Assembly: GCA_040902725.1 (NCBI GenBank)
Contig: JBBDWU010000041.1
Coordinates: 1-64,000, forward strand
Direction: 5' to 3'
Source of the DNA: JACVRU01 sp040902725
Lineage (GTDB): Bacteria > Actinomycetota > Thermoleophilia > Gaiellales > Gaiellaceae
Length of the DNA stretch: 64,000 nucleotides
The position numbers and the translations under genes are program-made. Shown here in pieces: positions 1 through 7,938 of this stretch. The notes under the pieces are model-generated. The model searched no databases. It saw only the letters and a list, made by a program, of their open reading frames with translations, and was not told where the DNA came from. Position 1 is the stretch's first letter, and each line of letters starts with the position of its first letter.

Positions 1-1
1 C

Positions 2-1087
2 TCGGTCGGGGAGACGGGCTTCATGCGGGGCCCGAAGCGGCGTGACATCGGCCACGGGGCGCTCGCGCAGCGGGCCCTCGAGCCGGTGATCCCGGCCGCG
101 GACGAGTTCCCTTACACGATCCGGCTCGTCTCGGAGACGCTCGAGTCGAACGGGTCGTCGTCGATGGGCTCCGTCTGCGGCTCGACCCTCGCGCTGATGG
201 ACGCCGGCGTGCCGATCAAGGCACCCGTCGGCGGCATCGCCATGGGCCTGATCAAGGAGGGCGACGACTACGTCATCCTCACCGACATCCAGGGTGCCGA
301 GGACCACCTCGGGGACATGGACTTCAAGGTCGCCGGGACCCGCGACGGGATCACGGCGCTGCAGATGGACATCAAGATCACCGGCGTCACCCACGAGATC
401 CTGCGGGACGCGCTCGAGCAGGCCCGGCAGGCGAGGAACTTCATCCTCGACCGGATGCTGGAGACGCTGCCCGAGAGCCGCGAGGAGCTGTCGCGGAACG
501 CGCCGCGAATCTCGACGGTCAAGATCGACTCCGACCAGATCGGGCTCGTGATCGGCAAGGGCGGCGAGACGATCCGCGGCCTCGAGTCCGACTACGACGT
601 CCAGGTGGACATCGAGGAGGACGGGACGATCCTGGTCTACGCGACCGACAGCGACAAGGCCGAGGCGGCCATCGCCGCGATCACGGCGCTGACGAAGCAG
701 CCCGAGGTCGGCGACCAGTACACCGGCAAGGTCGTGAAGACGACCGAGTTCGGCGCGTTCGTCGAGCTGAAGAAGGGTACGGACGGCCTCCTGCACGTCT
801 CGAACGTCGGCCCGGGACGGGTCGGCCACATCGAGGACGTGATCTCCCGCGGCGACGTTCTGGACGTGCTCGTCCAGGAGGTCGACAAGGAGCGCGGCCG
901 GATCGGGCTCAAGCTCGTCGCCAAGCACGAGAACGGCAACCTCGTCCAGCCCGAGGAGCTGATCGAGCGGGCGAAGGACGCGCCGCCCCGCGAGCGCGAG
1001 GAGCGCCCGCGCCGAGACGGCGGTCGTGGCGGCGGTGGCCGGGGTGGTCGCGACCGCGACCGCGGCCCGCGCCGCGAGGAGTCCTAG
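2..1087 (+). CDS. pnp: polyribonucleotide nucleotidyltransferase (PNPase), 5'-truncated by the window edge
   Basis: Phosphorolytic 3'-5' exoribonuclease of the RNA degradation machinery. The frame is already open at base 2, so only the last 361 residues are visible. They contain most of the second RNase PH core, including EDHLGDMDFKVAGT, whose aspartates correspond to the metal-binding pair of E. coli PNPase. A KH domain with the GxxG loop VIGKGGETIR follows, then an S1 domain (from GDQYTGKVVKTTEFGAF to GLKLV), and a Gly/Arg-rich tail ending RREES. All domains expected of the C-terminal half are intact. A GC-rich hairpin follows the stop. The last 20 coding-end bases recur 1.9 kb downstream, so the present stop codon may not be the ancestral one. 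Confidence 0.97.
   Translation, partial: SVGETGFMRGPKRRDIGHGALAQRALEPVIPAADEFPYTIRLVSETLESNGSSSMGSVCGSTLALMDAGVPIKAPVGGIAMGLIKEGDDYVILTDIQGAEDHLGDMDFKVAGTRDGITALQMDIKITGVTHEILRDALEQARQARNFILDRMLETLPESREELSRNAPRISTVKIDSDQIGLVIGKGGETIRGLESDYDVQVDIEEDGTILVYATDSDKAEAAIAAITALTKQPEVGDQYTGKVVKTTEFGAFVELKKGTDGLLHVSNVGPGRVGHIEDVISRGDVLDVLVQEVDKERGRIGLKLVAKHENGNLVQPEELIERAKDAPPREREERPRRDGGRGGGGRGGRDRDRGPRREES
1063..1082 (+). repeat. left copy of a 20-bp direct repeat (pnp 3' end)
   Basis: The 20 bases here, encoding the end of the PNPase tail, are identical to bases 2994-3013. The two copies bracket the M23/FN3 gene. The left copy continues into a GAGTCC TAG stop, the right copy into GAGTAG. A GC hairpin follows each copy at a similar distance, so the duplicated unit is probably the pnp end plus its terminator. 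Confidence 0.85.
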
Positions 1088-1102
1088 GCGCAGCTTGCGT
1101 GA

Positions 1103-1134
1103 GTGGGAGGGGCGCCGCCAGGGCCCCCTCCCTC
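1103..1134 (+). terminator. GC-rich hairpin after pnp
   Basis: GGGAGGGG (1105-1112) pairs with CCCCTCCC (1125-1132) across an imperfect inner stem. No T-run follows, as is common for actinobacterial terminators. The same design, in a perfect version, lies after the second copy of the pnp end at 3022-3053. Confidence 0.6.
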
Positions 1135-1191
1135 AAGCGGTCAATGACGAGCGTTGACAGAATCGCGGCACAGCCCTAGGGTCGCGTCAAC

Positions 1192-2952
1192 GTGAAGTTC
1201 GTCGCGGCCCTTGGAGTCGCATCGCTGGCGTTACTAGTGGGTGCCTCGGGCGCCTTGACCTCTGAGGCATCAAAGGGGCGGAGTGAAGGAGTAATTCCCC
1301 GAGTCGCCGCAGCGCCGCGCGCTGATCACGGCCTCTGGTTTCCTCTCCGCGGAGATTGGGTCGTAGGCTGTACATGGAACCAGGGCTATGAAAGGGGGGC
1401 TTGCTCAGGTGGCTATCACTGCCCTTCACTCTGTCCTGCCCTCGATCTTGCTCGAAACCCCAGCGGATCGATCGCAGGCGACCCCGTGTACGCCGCGAAA
1501 GCTGGTGTCGCGTCGGTTTCGTCAGTATCGCGCGGCTGCGGTGCAGGGGTGCCGAGCAACGGGGTAGTGATTGATCACGGCGGGGGCCTCAAGACGTACT
1601 ACCTCCATCTGCGGAGCTTTGCATTCTCGGGGACGAAGAGAGTGACTCCTGGGACGGTCATCGGCTATCTCGGGGCGACTGGCTGGGTAGTCCCGTGTTC
1701 GTTCAACCACCTCCACTTCGAAGTTCGCATTGACGGCTCCCGTGTCGACCCCGGCCCGCTTTATGTCTGTCGAAATGGCGACCGGACAACGGCTCTTGGC
1801 CAACTCGGGAGACGCAGCTGGCCCGAGGTACGCCAGTGGCAGGGCCTTCGGAACGACGGGATCGCTTGCTCGGAGCCGGATCCGCCTCCCGGAACACCGG
1901 CCGCTCTAAGCGTCTCGAACGTATCTAGTGAGACTGCCCGACTATCTTGGGCTGCGGTCAGGGGCGCGGACGGGTATCGCCTATTCCTGAATGGCACCCA
2001 GACCGCCACTACTGCGAGCACGGCGTACACGTTTTCCGGGCTGGCCTGTCGCACTGCGTACACGCTGGGCGTGGCGGCGTACAACTCAGCCGGGACCTCG
2101 AGCCGGGCCTCGACGAGCGTTTCGACGAGTCCGTGCCTACCAGTTGCGCCAGCCGCCCCCGCTGGGTTGTCCGTGTCGGGCGTGTCGACGTCTGCGCTGA
2201 CGTTGTCGTGGTCAGCGGCGTCCCGCGCGAGCGGCTACCGCGTGTTCTTGAACGGTTCACAGGTCTCGACGACTTCGGCCACGAGTTACACATTCTCCGG
2301 TCTCGCCTGCGGCACCTCCTACACGCTCGGCGTCGAGGCATACAACTCGGCGGGTACGTCGAGTCGCTCCTCTATAAGCGGCTCGACGGGTGCGTGTCCG
2401 GTGGGGCCACCCGCCGCGCCCTCTGGGTTGTCCGTGTCGGGCGTGTCGACGTCTGCGCTGACGTTGTCGTGGTCAGCGGTGTCCCGCGCGAGCGGCTACC
2501 GCGTGTTCTTGAACGTTTCACAGGTCTCGACGTCTTCGGCCACGAGCTACACGTTCTCCGGTCTCGCCTGCGGCACCTCGTATACGTTGGGCGTCGAGGC
2601 ATACAACACCGCTGGCGCTTCGGCACGCTCGCCTACGACTTCTAGGACGAGCGACTGTCCGCCGCCGACCTACACCGAAGTTGCGGGCCCCAATGGCGCT
2701 GGAACGTTCACGAACTACCAAAACGCCGGCGGTACGCTCGGCTCGCGGATCGCGCCGTACCAGCGTATCCAGGTGGCCTGCAAGCTCCAGGGCTTCCGCG
2801 TCGCGAACGGCAATCCCTGGTGGTACCGAATCGCCTCAAGTCCGTGGAACGGACAGTTCTACGCGTCGGCGGACAACTTCTACAACAATGGCCAAACGTC
2901 CGGAAGTCTCCGCGGAACCCCGTTCGTCGATTCGAACGTCCGGGACTGTTAG
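1192..2952 (+). CDS. secreted M23 (LytM-like) peptidase with three fibronectin type III domains
   Basis: Predicted exported cell-wall peptidase of 586 aa. A signal peptide of about 25 residues begins at the GTG start. The M23 region covers roughly residues 45-195. It shows the distal zinc/catalytic pair HLHFEVR and the VVIDHGGG and YYLHL strands. The first zinc motif is unusual: HxxxD reads CPALD, and the nearest His is eight residues before the Asp. Three FN3 repeats follow (about residues 230-485), the last two nearly identical in DNA. A Cys-containing SH3-like tail rich in Trp, Tyr and Asn ends the protein. Codon choice is clearly less GC-biased than in neighbours, and the gene sits between duplicated pnp ends, suggesting acquisition by transfer. 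Hydrolytic activity is inferred only. Confidence 0.85.
   Translation: MKFVAALGVASLALLVGASGALTSEASKGRSEGVIPRVAAAPRADHGLWFPLRGDWVVGCTWNQGYERGACSGGYHCPSLCPALDLARNPSGSIAGDPVYAAKAGVASVSSVSRGCGAGVPSNGVVIDHGGGLKTYYLHLRSFAFSGTKRVTPGTVIGYLGATGWVVPCSFNHLHFEVRIDGSRVDPGPLYVCRNGDRTTALGQLGRRSWPEVRQWQGLRNDGIACSEPDPPPGTPAALSVSNVSSETARLSWAAVRGADGYRLFLNGTQTATTASTAYTFSGLACRTAYTLGVAAYNSAGTSSRASTSVSTSPCLPVAPAAPAGLSVSGVSTSALTLSWSAASRASGYRVFLNGSQVSTTSATSYTFSGLACGTSYTLGVEAYNSAGTSSRSSISGSTGACPVGPPAAPSGLSVSGVSTSALTLSWSAVSRASGYRVFLNVSQVSTSSATSYTFSGLACGTSYTLGVEAYNTAGASARSPTTSRTSDCPPPTYTEVAGPNGAGTFTNYQNAGGTLGSRIAPYQRIQVACKLQGFRVANGNPWWYRIASSPWNGQFYASADNFYNNGQTSGSLRGTPFVDSNVRDC
2162..2613 (+). repeat. near-identical tandem FN3-coding repeat
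   Basis: Bases 2162-2352 and 2423-2613 are nearly identical at a constant offset of 261 bp (87 codons). Each encodes one FN3 module starting at GLSVSGVSTSALTLSW. The first FN3 unit upstream is more diverged. Such high DNA identity implies recent duplication or ongoing gene conversion. Confidence 0.85.
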
Positions 2953-2993
2953 CGGTCCGGAATCAAGAAGGGGGTCCCGAGCGCCATGACGTC

Positions 2994-3013
2994 CGGCCCG
3001 CGCCGCGAGGAGT
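2994..3013 (+). repeat. right copy of the 20-bp pnp-end direct repeat
   Basis: Identical to 1063-1082. Read in the pnp frame it encodes GPRREE followed directly by TAG, so it looks like an intact ancestral pnp terminus stranded downstream of the M23/FN3 gene. Confidence 0.85.
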
Positions 3014-3021
3014 AGCTAAGC

Positions 3022-3053
3022 CGGGAGGGGGCGCCGCGAGGCGCCCCCTCCCG
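3022..3053. terminator. perfect GC hairpin, probably a bidirectional terminator
   Basis: A 14-bp perfect stem (3022-3035 with 3040-3053) closes a 4-nt loop GCGA. It lies between the convergent M23/FN3 and PRC-barrel genes and could serve both. It is the better-preserved counterpart of the hairpin after pnp. Confidence 0.75.
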
Positions 3054-3056
3054 CTG

Positions 3057-3425
3057 TCAGACCCCCGGCGGCCCGTAGTCGCTGCCGAGCCGCGTCAGGT
3101 AGCCCTCGTCGGCGCGGGGCGCCTGCGGCTCGAACTCGGGCGCGTGCTTGATCTCGTCCTTCGTCCGCTTGACGTGGACGGTCTCGGTGTCCGGGTCGAT
3201 CCGGTCGACGATGCCGGCCGGCAGCATCACCTTGTGGCCGAAGATCCACGGCCCGGTGTCGATGATCAACCAGCTGGCGCCGATGTCGTACGTCGCTTCG
3301 TCGACCTTGCCAATCGAACCGTCGGTTGCCTCCACCGACCAGCCCGTCAGGTCGATGTCGCCCAGCGTCTCTTCGCCCTTGAACGTCCACACGTCCGCAC
3401 CGACGAGAGAGCGTTCCTTCGTCAT
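3057..3425 (-). CDS. PRC-barrel domain protein
   Basis: 122-residue soluble protein. The PRC-barrel core lies at about residues 20-95, with the typical elements GWSVEATDGSIGKVDEA, then SWLIIDTG, then a HKVMLPAGIVDRID strand. PRC-barrels occur in RimM and in many small actinobacterial proteins of unknown, possibly RNA- or stress-related function. It starts at ATG, and its stop lies just beside the bidirectional hairpin. No partner gene suggests a specific role. Confidence 0.8.
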   Translation of the reverse strand: MTKERSLVGADVWTFKGEETLGDIDLTGWSVEATDGSIGKVDEATYDIGASWLIIDTGPWIFGHKVMLPAGIVDRIDPDTETVHVKRTKDEIKHAPEFEPQAPRADEGYLTRLGSDYGPPGV

Positions 3426-3523
3426 CTGACCCCTCCCTCCGGAGGGCGCCTACCCGTCAGGCGGAGACGATGAACCGGCCGTGCGCGCCTTCGCCCTGTC
3501 GTGATTGGCCCCCGACCGCCAGG

Positions 3524-4093
3524 TCAGCGCCCGCGGCGGAGTCGAAACCGTCGCCGCGACTCGGCGGCTGGAGAGGGTGCTACGAGGACTTCCTGAGCGA
3601 CCAGCTCACGCACGATCGCAGCGAGTTCGGCTACGTAACGGCGGCGGTGCTCCTCCCGCCCAGGAAACGGCAGAACGTGCGTCGGTAGAGCTGCCAGGTC
3701 AGCCTCTCGCAGCGCCCGATTCACGTTCTCGCGGATCCCGCTCATCACGACTACGACGACGCGTGGAGAGGCTGCTCTCAGCCGCCGCGCGAGCTCTGGC
3801 TCACCGCGGCGTCTCTGCTCTCGCCTCTGCGGATCCGGTAGTCGATTGACGGGCGAGGGGCAGAGATCTTCGAGGAAGCAGCCTAGCGTTTGGAAATGGA
3901 CGAGAAAGTCGCGGCCGCCCCGTTTGCCCAGAGCAAGCCGGAATGCGTCCCGAGTGGCGAAGTAGAGCTTCGAGTTCGCGAAATAGAAGAACGTCCCACC
4001 GGCTGGAGCCGACTCGCCGACGAATAGGACGCGAACGTCCTTCGGACGGTAGCGCTCGCGCGCCGCTTCTACTACCGACACAGCTCCAGGCAT
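3524..4093 (-). CDS. uncharacterised protein, possibly uracil-DNA-glycosylase-like fold
   Basis: 189 residues from ATG at 4093. The N-terminal half has a strand VRVLFVGES followed by PAGGTFFYFANSKLY, which resembles the first substrate loop (G-E-x-P) of UDG-superfamily proteins. A later strand reads VVVVVMSGI. The tail is Arg-rich. The resemblance is weak and I cannot identify a catalytic set, so the function is open. It lies 32 nt downstream of the L,D-transpeptidase gene on the same strand. Confidence 0.6.
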   Translation of the reverse strand: MPGAVSVVEAARERYRPKDVRVLFVGESAPAGGTFFYFANSKLYFATRDAFRLALGKRGGRDFLVHFQTLGCFLEDLCPSPVNRLPDPQRREQRRRGEPELARRLRAASPRVVVVVMSGIRENVNRALREADLAALPTHVLPFPGREEHRRRYVAELAAIVRELVAQEVLVAPSPAAESRRRFRLRRGR

Positions 4094-4125
4094 CAGAGGA
4101 GTACCTCGCCATCCACGCTTGCGGC

Positions 4126-5088
4126 CTAGCCGCCGACGATGAACACGGGCGTTCCGAGCCGCACCCGCTCGAACAGCCACTCCGCGTCCGACACGAGCAT
4201 CCGGATGCACCCATGCGAGGCCGAGTAGCCGATCGAGGCGGCGTCCGGCGTGCCGTGGATGCCGACGCTGGGGGACGACAGCCCCATCCAGCGCGTCCCG
4301 AGCGGGTTCCCAGGCCCCGGCGGCACGGGCTTCAGGCCTTCCGCCCAGTCGGAGGGCGGGGGATACCACCACGGGTGCTCCTGCTTGTTCGTGATCGCGA
4401 AGTGGCCGAGCGGCGTGGGGTACACCGCAGTCCCGGTCGCGATCTTGAAGACCCGCACGACCTGCTTCCCCCGCCAGAGGAGCAACCGCTTCGACTCGCG
4501 CTTGATCACGATCACCGAGCCGACGTCGCGCGTCGTCACCTGCGGCCGAACGCGCACGACCGGCAACTGGATCCGCTCCCGCGTGCCTGAGACGAGCGCC
4601 CGGCGGATCGCCCGCTCGACGGCCGTCCGGTCGAGCCGCCAGCCGTAGACGCCCGGGACGACGACCGGCCGCAGCGCCTTGTCCAGCTCCAGGACCAGCG
4701 CATCCTGTGCCGGGCGCCCGTAGAGCCGGGCGAGGCCGGCGGCGTAGTCCCGGATCGCCGAGCGATCGACCCGCACGCGCATCGGCACGACGTCGCCTGG
4801 ATCGGCGAGCAGCGCGAGCCGCACCGCCTCGTCGACGTCGGCCCGCAGGCCGAACCGCGCGGGCGAGATCCGAGGCCCGAGCGCGAACTGCAGCGGCCGG
4901 GCCAGCTCGCGGCGCAGCAGCACCCGCGCCGGCTGGGCGGTCAGGCCGGTCAGTACGACGTCGCCGACGCGCACCCCGCGCGCGATGTTCGCGCCGGGCG
5001 TATCCGCTGCGGGAGCGGCAGCACAGGCGACCGTCGCCGCGAACAGCACCACGGCAAGACGGACGAGGATGGCCCTGAGAATGCGCAC
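4126..5088 (-). CDS. exported L,D-transpeptidase (YkuD family)
   Basis: 320 aa. Forms 3-3 or lipoprotein-peptidoglycan cross-links at the cell envelope. An N-terminal signal segment (about residues 5-25) is followed by an extended domain resembling the peptidoglycan-binding module found before YkuD domains. The YkuD domain occupies roughly residues 190-320, with GIHGT and the catalytic motif SHGCIRM (Cys at residue 294). The start is GTG at 5088. It is transcribed divergently from the M16 peptidase gene, with 58 bp between the starts. Confidence 0.92.
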   Translation of the reverse strand: MRILRAILVRLAVVLFAATVACAAAPAADTPGANIARGVRVGDVVLTGLTAQPARVLLRRELARPLQFALGPRISPARFGLRADVDEAVRLALLADPGDVVPMRVRVDRSAIRDYAAGLARLYGRPAQDALVLELDKALRPVVVPGVYGWRLDRTAVERAIRRALVSGTRERIQLPVVRVRPQVTTRDVGSVIVIKRESKRLLLWRGKQVVRVFKIATGTAVYPTPLGHFAITNKQEHPWWYPPPSDWAEGLKPVPPGPGNPLGTRWMGLSSPSVGIHGTPDAASIGYSASHGCIRMLVSDAEWLFERVRLGTPVFIVGG

Positions 5089-5146
5089 TGGGGTGAATGA
5101 TGTTCCCCGAACCGGCTGGAAGCAACGCGCAAAGTACGCTTCGCGG

Positions 5147-6442
5147 GTGCAGAACTACGTCCTGAGCGAGCTTGACTCGGGCGAGCGCGTCATCTCGGAA
5201 AAGGTCGACAGCGTCCGCTCGGTGTCGATCGGCTTCTGGATCGGGGCGGGCTCACGCGACGAGCAGGACGCCACGGCGGGCGTCAGCCACTTCATCGAGC
5301 ACCTGCTCTTCAAGGGCTCGCGCGACTACACCGCCCAGCAGATCGCGGAGATCTTCGACGCGCTCGGCGGCGAGCTGAACGCTGCCACGTCCCGCGAGCA
5401 CACGGTCGTCTACGCGCGCGTCCCCGACGCTCACGCCGCGACGGCGCTCGACGTGATGGCGGACATGGTGCTCGCGCCCGGCTTCGCCGACGTCGATGCC
5501 GAGCGGGAGGTCGTGCTCGAGGAGATCGCGATGTACGAGGACACGCCGCAGGAGCTCGTCCACGACCTCTTCTCGGAGGCGGTCTTCGGCGACGACGCAC
5601 TCGGCCGGCCCGTGATCGGGACCGCCGGCGTGATCGGCTCGATCGGCCGTGACCAGATCGCCGCCTACCACTCGTCCATGTATGTCGGCGCCAACATCGT
5701 CATCGGCGCCGCCGGCAACATCGAGCACGACGAGCTGTTGGCGCTGCTGGAGCGGGTGGAGCACGAGCGCGCGGGCGCGCTCGCGGGCGCGCGTCCGGTG
5801 CGCCCGCTGCTCGTCAACGAGCCGCCGCCGGGGTTGCGTTTCCAGCGGAAGGAGACCGAGCAGTACCACGTGTGCGTTGGCGCCCCGGGCATCTCGCGCT
5901 CCGACCGCCGCCGCTTCGCCGCTTCCGTGCTCGACTCCATCCTGGGCGGCTCCGCCTCCTCCCGGCTCTTCCAGGAGATCCGCGAGAAGCGCGGCATGGC
6001 CTACTCGGTCTACAGCTTCCTCTCGCAGTACACCGACACCGGCCTCGTCGGCTTCTACGTCGGCACCCGCGAGGAGAACCTCGTCGAGTGCATGGAGATC
6101 GCGGCCGAGCAGATCGCCGACCTCGCCGCGGGCAACGTGCGCCCCGAGGAGCTGACCCGGGCGAAGGAGAACCTGAAAGGCCGCATCGTGCTCTCGATGG
6201 AGTCCACGTCGAACCGGATGAGCCGCCTGGGCAAGTCGCTAATCACCGAGACCGAGCTGCTGACGCTCGAACGGCTGATGGCGGAGATCGACGCCGTCGA
6301 GGCGCAGGCAGTGGCCGAGCTGGCGGCGCTCCTGCTGGCCGCGCCGCGCCTCTCCGCCGCCGGCATCGGGCCCTCCGAGGACGTCTACCGGGCCGCGGTC
6401 GCCAGCCTCAACCCGGAGCTCGAGGCGCGCGCGGCGGCGTGA
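5147..6442 (+). CDS. M16 family zinc peptidase (processing-protease/PqqL-like)
   Basis: 431 aa zinc endopeptidase. The inverted zinc motif HxxEH is HFIEH at residues 48-52, and the distal Glu lies in EREVVLEEIAMYED about 75 residues later. Two M16 halves are present; the second half carries the usual REKRGMAYSVYSF segment. GTG 5147 gives the canonical N-terminus (YVLSELDSGERV). This family follows pnp in many actinobacteria and firmicutes, as it nearly does here. Its stop overlaps the dapB start (GTGA), placing it at the head of a seven-gene operon ending at 11827. Confidence 0.93.
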   Translation: MQNYVLSELDSGERVISEKVDSVRSVSIGFWIGAGSRDEQDATAGVSHFIEHLLFKGSRDYTAQQIAEIFDALGGELNAATSREHTVVYARVPDAHAATALDVMADMVLAPGFADVDAEREVVLEEIAMYEDTPQELVHDLFSEAVFGDDALGRPVIGTAGVIGSIGRDQIAAYHSSMYVGANIVIGAAGNIEHDELLALLERVEHERAGALAGARPVRPLLVNEPPPGLRFQRKETEQYHVCVGAPGISRSDRRRFAASVLDSILGGSASSRLFQEIREKRGMAYSVYSFLSQYTDTGLVGFYVGTREENLVECMEIAAEQIADLAAGNVRPEELTRAKENLKGRIVLSMESTSNRMSRLGKSLITETELLTLERLMAEIDAVEAQAVAELAALLLAAPRLSAAGIGPSEDVYRAAVASLNPELEARAAA

Positions 6443-7047
6443 AGATCTGCCTCAACGGGCGGGGCGGCAAGGTCGGACGCGTGCTGGCGCCGGCGCTCGA
6501 GGCTGCGGGTCACGAGCTCGTGGAGCTCGACCGGGCGGAGGCGATGGTCGACTTCACCGGGCCCGAGGCCGCTCCGGAGAACGTCCGCGCCGCGCTCGAG
6601 GCCGGCATCCCCTGCGTGGTCGGCACCACCGGCTGGGACGCGGAGCCGCTGGGCGAGCTCGCCCGCGAGCGCGGGGTCGCGCTCTTCGTCGCCCCGAACT
6701 TCGCGCTCGGGGCCGTGCTGATGATGCGGCTCGCGGAAGAGGCGGCGCGGCACTTCCCGAAGACCGAGATCATCGAGCTCCACGAGGAGGGGAAGAAGGA
6801 CGCGCCGTCGGGCACCGCGCGCGCGACCGCCGCCCGGCTCCCCGGAGATCCCCCCATCCACTCGGTGAGGCTGCCGGGGCTCGTCTCCTCTCAAGAGGTG
6901 CTGCTAGCCGGTGAAGGGGAGCTGCTCACGATCCGCCACGACGCCTGGTCGCGCGAGGCGTACTCGGCCGGCGTCCTGATGGCGCTGGAGCGGCTGCGGA
7001 CCCTGCCCCCGGGCCTGACGGCCGGGCTCGACAGCCTGCTGGAGTAA
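6439..7047 (+). CDS. dapB: 4-hydroxy-tetrahydrodipicolinate reductase, short form
   Basis: Second committed step of lysine/diaminopimelate synthesis, NAD(P)H-dependent. At 202 aa it is shorter than the usual 240-270. The nucleotide-binding loop NGRGGKVGRV, VDFTGP, GTTGW and the active-site block ELHEEGKKDAPSGTA (His115, Lys119) are present. Relative to the E. coli HHxHK motif the second His is Glu, while the proposed catalytic His and Lys remain. The missing residues come from the N-terminal Rossmann part. It is translationally coupled to the M16 gene and followed nine bases later by dapA. Confidence 0.92.
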   Translation: MKICLNGRGGKVGRVLAPALEAAGHELVELDRAEAMVDFTGPEAAPENVRAALEAGIPCVVGTTGWDAEPLGELARERGVALFVAPNFALGAVLMMRLAEEAARHFPKTEIIELHEEGKKDAPSGTARATAARLPGDPPIHSVRLPGLVSSQEVLLAGEGELLTIRHDAWSREAYSAGVLMALERLRTLPPGLTAGLDSLLE

Positions 7048-7056
7048 CCTTCCGGC

Positions 7057-7938
7057 GTGCTGGGGGAGGTACTGACCGCGATGGTGACGCCGTTCAAGGC
7101 GGACGGCTCCCTGGACGTGGACGCCTTCCGGACGCTGGCGCGGCACCTGGTCGACAACGGCTCGGACGGCCTCGTCGTCACGGGCACCACCGGCGAGGCG
7201 CCGACCCTCGACGACGACGAGCGCCTCGAGCTCTACGCGGCGGCGGTCGACGAGGTCGGCGACCGGGCGACCGTGATCGCCGGCACGGGCACGTACTCGA
7301 CCGGCCACTCCGTCCATTTGACGGAGCGCGCGCACGAGCTCGGCGTGGACGGCTTCCTGGTCGTCACGCCCTACTACAACCTGCCGCCGCCGCGGGGCAC
7401 CGTCGAGCACTTCCGGCGCATCGCCGACACGACCGACAAGCCGATCGTCGTCTACAACATCCCGGCCCGGGTCGTCATCAACCTCGAGTCCGACACGATC
7501 GCCGAGCTCGGCGGGATCGCGAACGTCACGGCCGTCAAGCAGGCGAATCCCGACCTCGACCAGGCGCGCCGGATCGTCGAGCTCGGGCTCGACCTCTACG
7601 CCGGCGACGACGACCTCATCCTTCCGTTCCTCGAGCTGGGCGGCACCGGCGGCGTCTGCGTGCACACGCACGTGGTCGGGCCGCAGGTCAAGGAGCTGAT
7701 CGGCCGCTTCCGGGCCGGCGACCTCGAGGGGGCTCGCGCGCTCGAGGAGCAGACCCAGCCGGCGCTCGACATCCTCAAGGTCGTGCGGAACCCGATCGCG
7801 ATCAAGACTGCCCTGAACCTGCTCGGCCACGAGGTCGGCGGCCTGCGGCTGCCGCTGGTGGCGGCGACGGAAGCGGAGACGGCGCAGATCCGCTCCTCCC
7901 TCGAGCGGCTGGGGCTGCTCACGGCCGCGGCCGCCTAG
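7057..7938 (+). CDS. dapA: 4-hydroxy-tetrahydrodipicolinate synthase
   Basis: Condenses aspartate semialdehyde with pyruvate at the entry of the DAP branch. 293 aa TIM barrel. Thr44-Thr45 in TGTTGE, Tyr133 in VVYNIP and the Schiff-base Lys161 in AVKQAN all fall at E. coli numbering. It starts at GTG nine bases after dapB, and its TAG shares one base with the GTG of rnj. Together with dapB it supplies tetrahydrodipicolinate to DapD, encoded at 32478-33221. Confidence 0.96.
   Translation: MLGEVLTAMVTPFKADGSLDVDAFRTLARHLVDNGSDGLVVTGTTGEAPTLDDDERLELYAAAVDEVGDRATVIAGTGTYSTGHSVHLTERAHELGVDGFLVVTPYYNLPPPRGTVEHFRRIADTTDKPIVVYNIPARVVINLESDTIAELGGIANVTAVKQANPDLDQARRIVELGLDLYAGDDDLILPFLELGGTGGVCVHTHVVGPQVKELIGRFRAGDLEGARALEEQTQPALDILKVVRNPIAIKTALNLLGHEVGGLRLPLVAATEAETAQIRSSLERLGLLTAAAA

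Noticed and set aside
1063..3053. Insertion sequence or phage integration
   Set aside because: No transposase, integrase or terminal inverted repeats; only the duplicated pnp end supports insertion.
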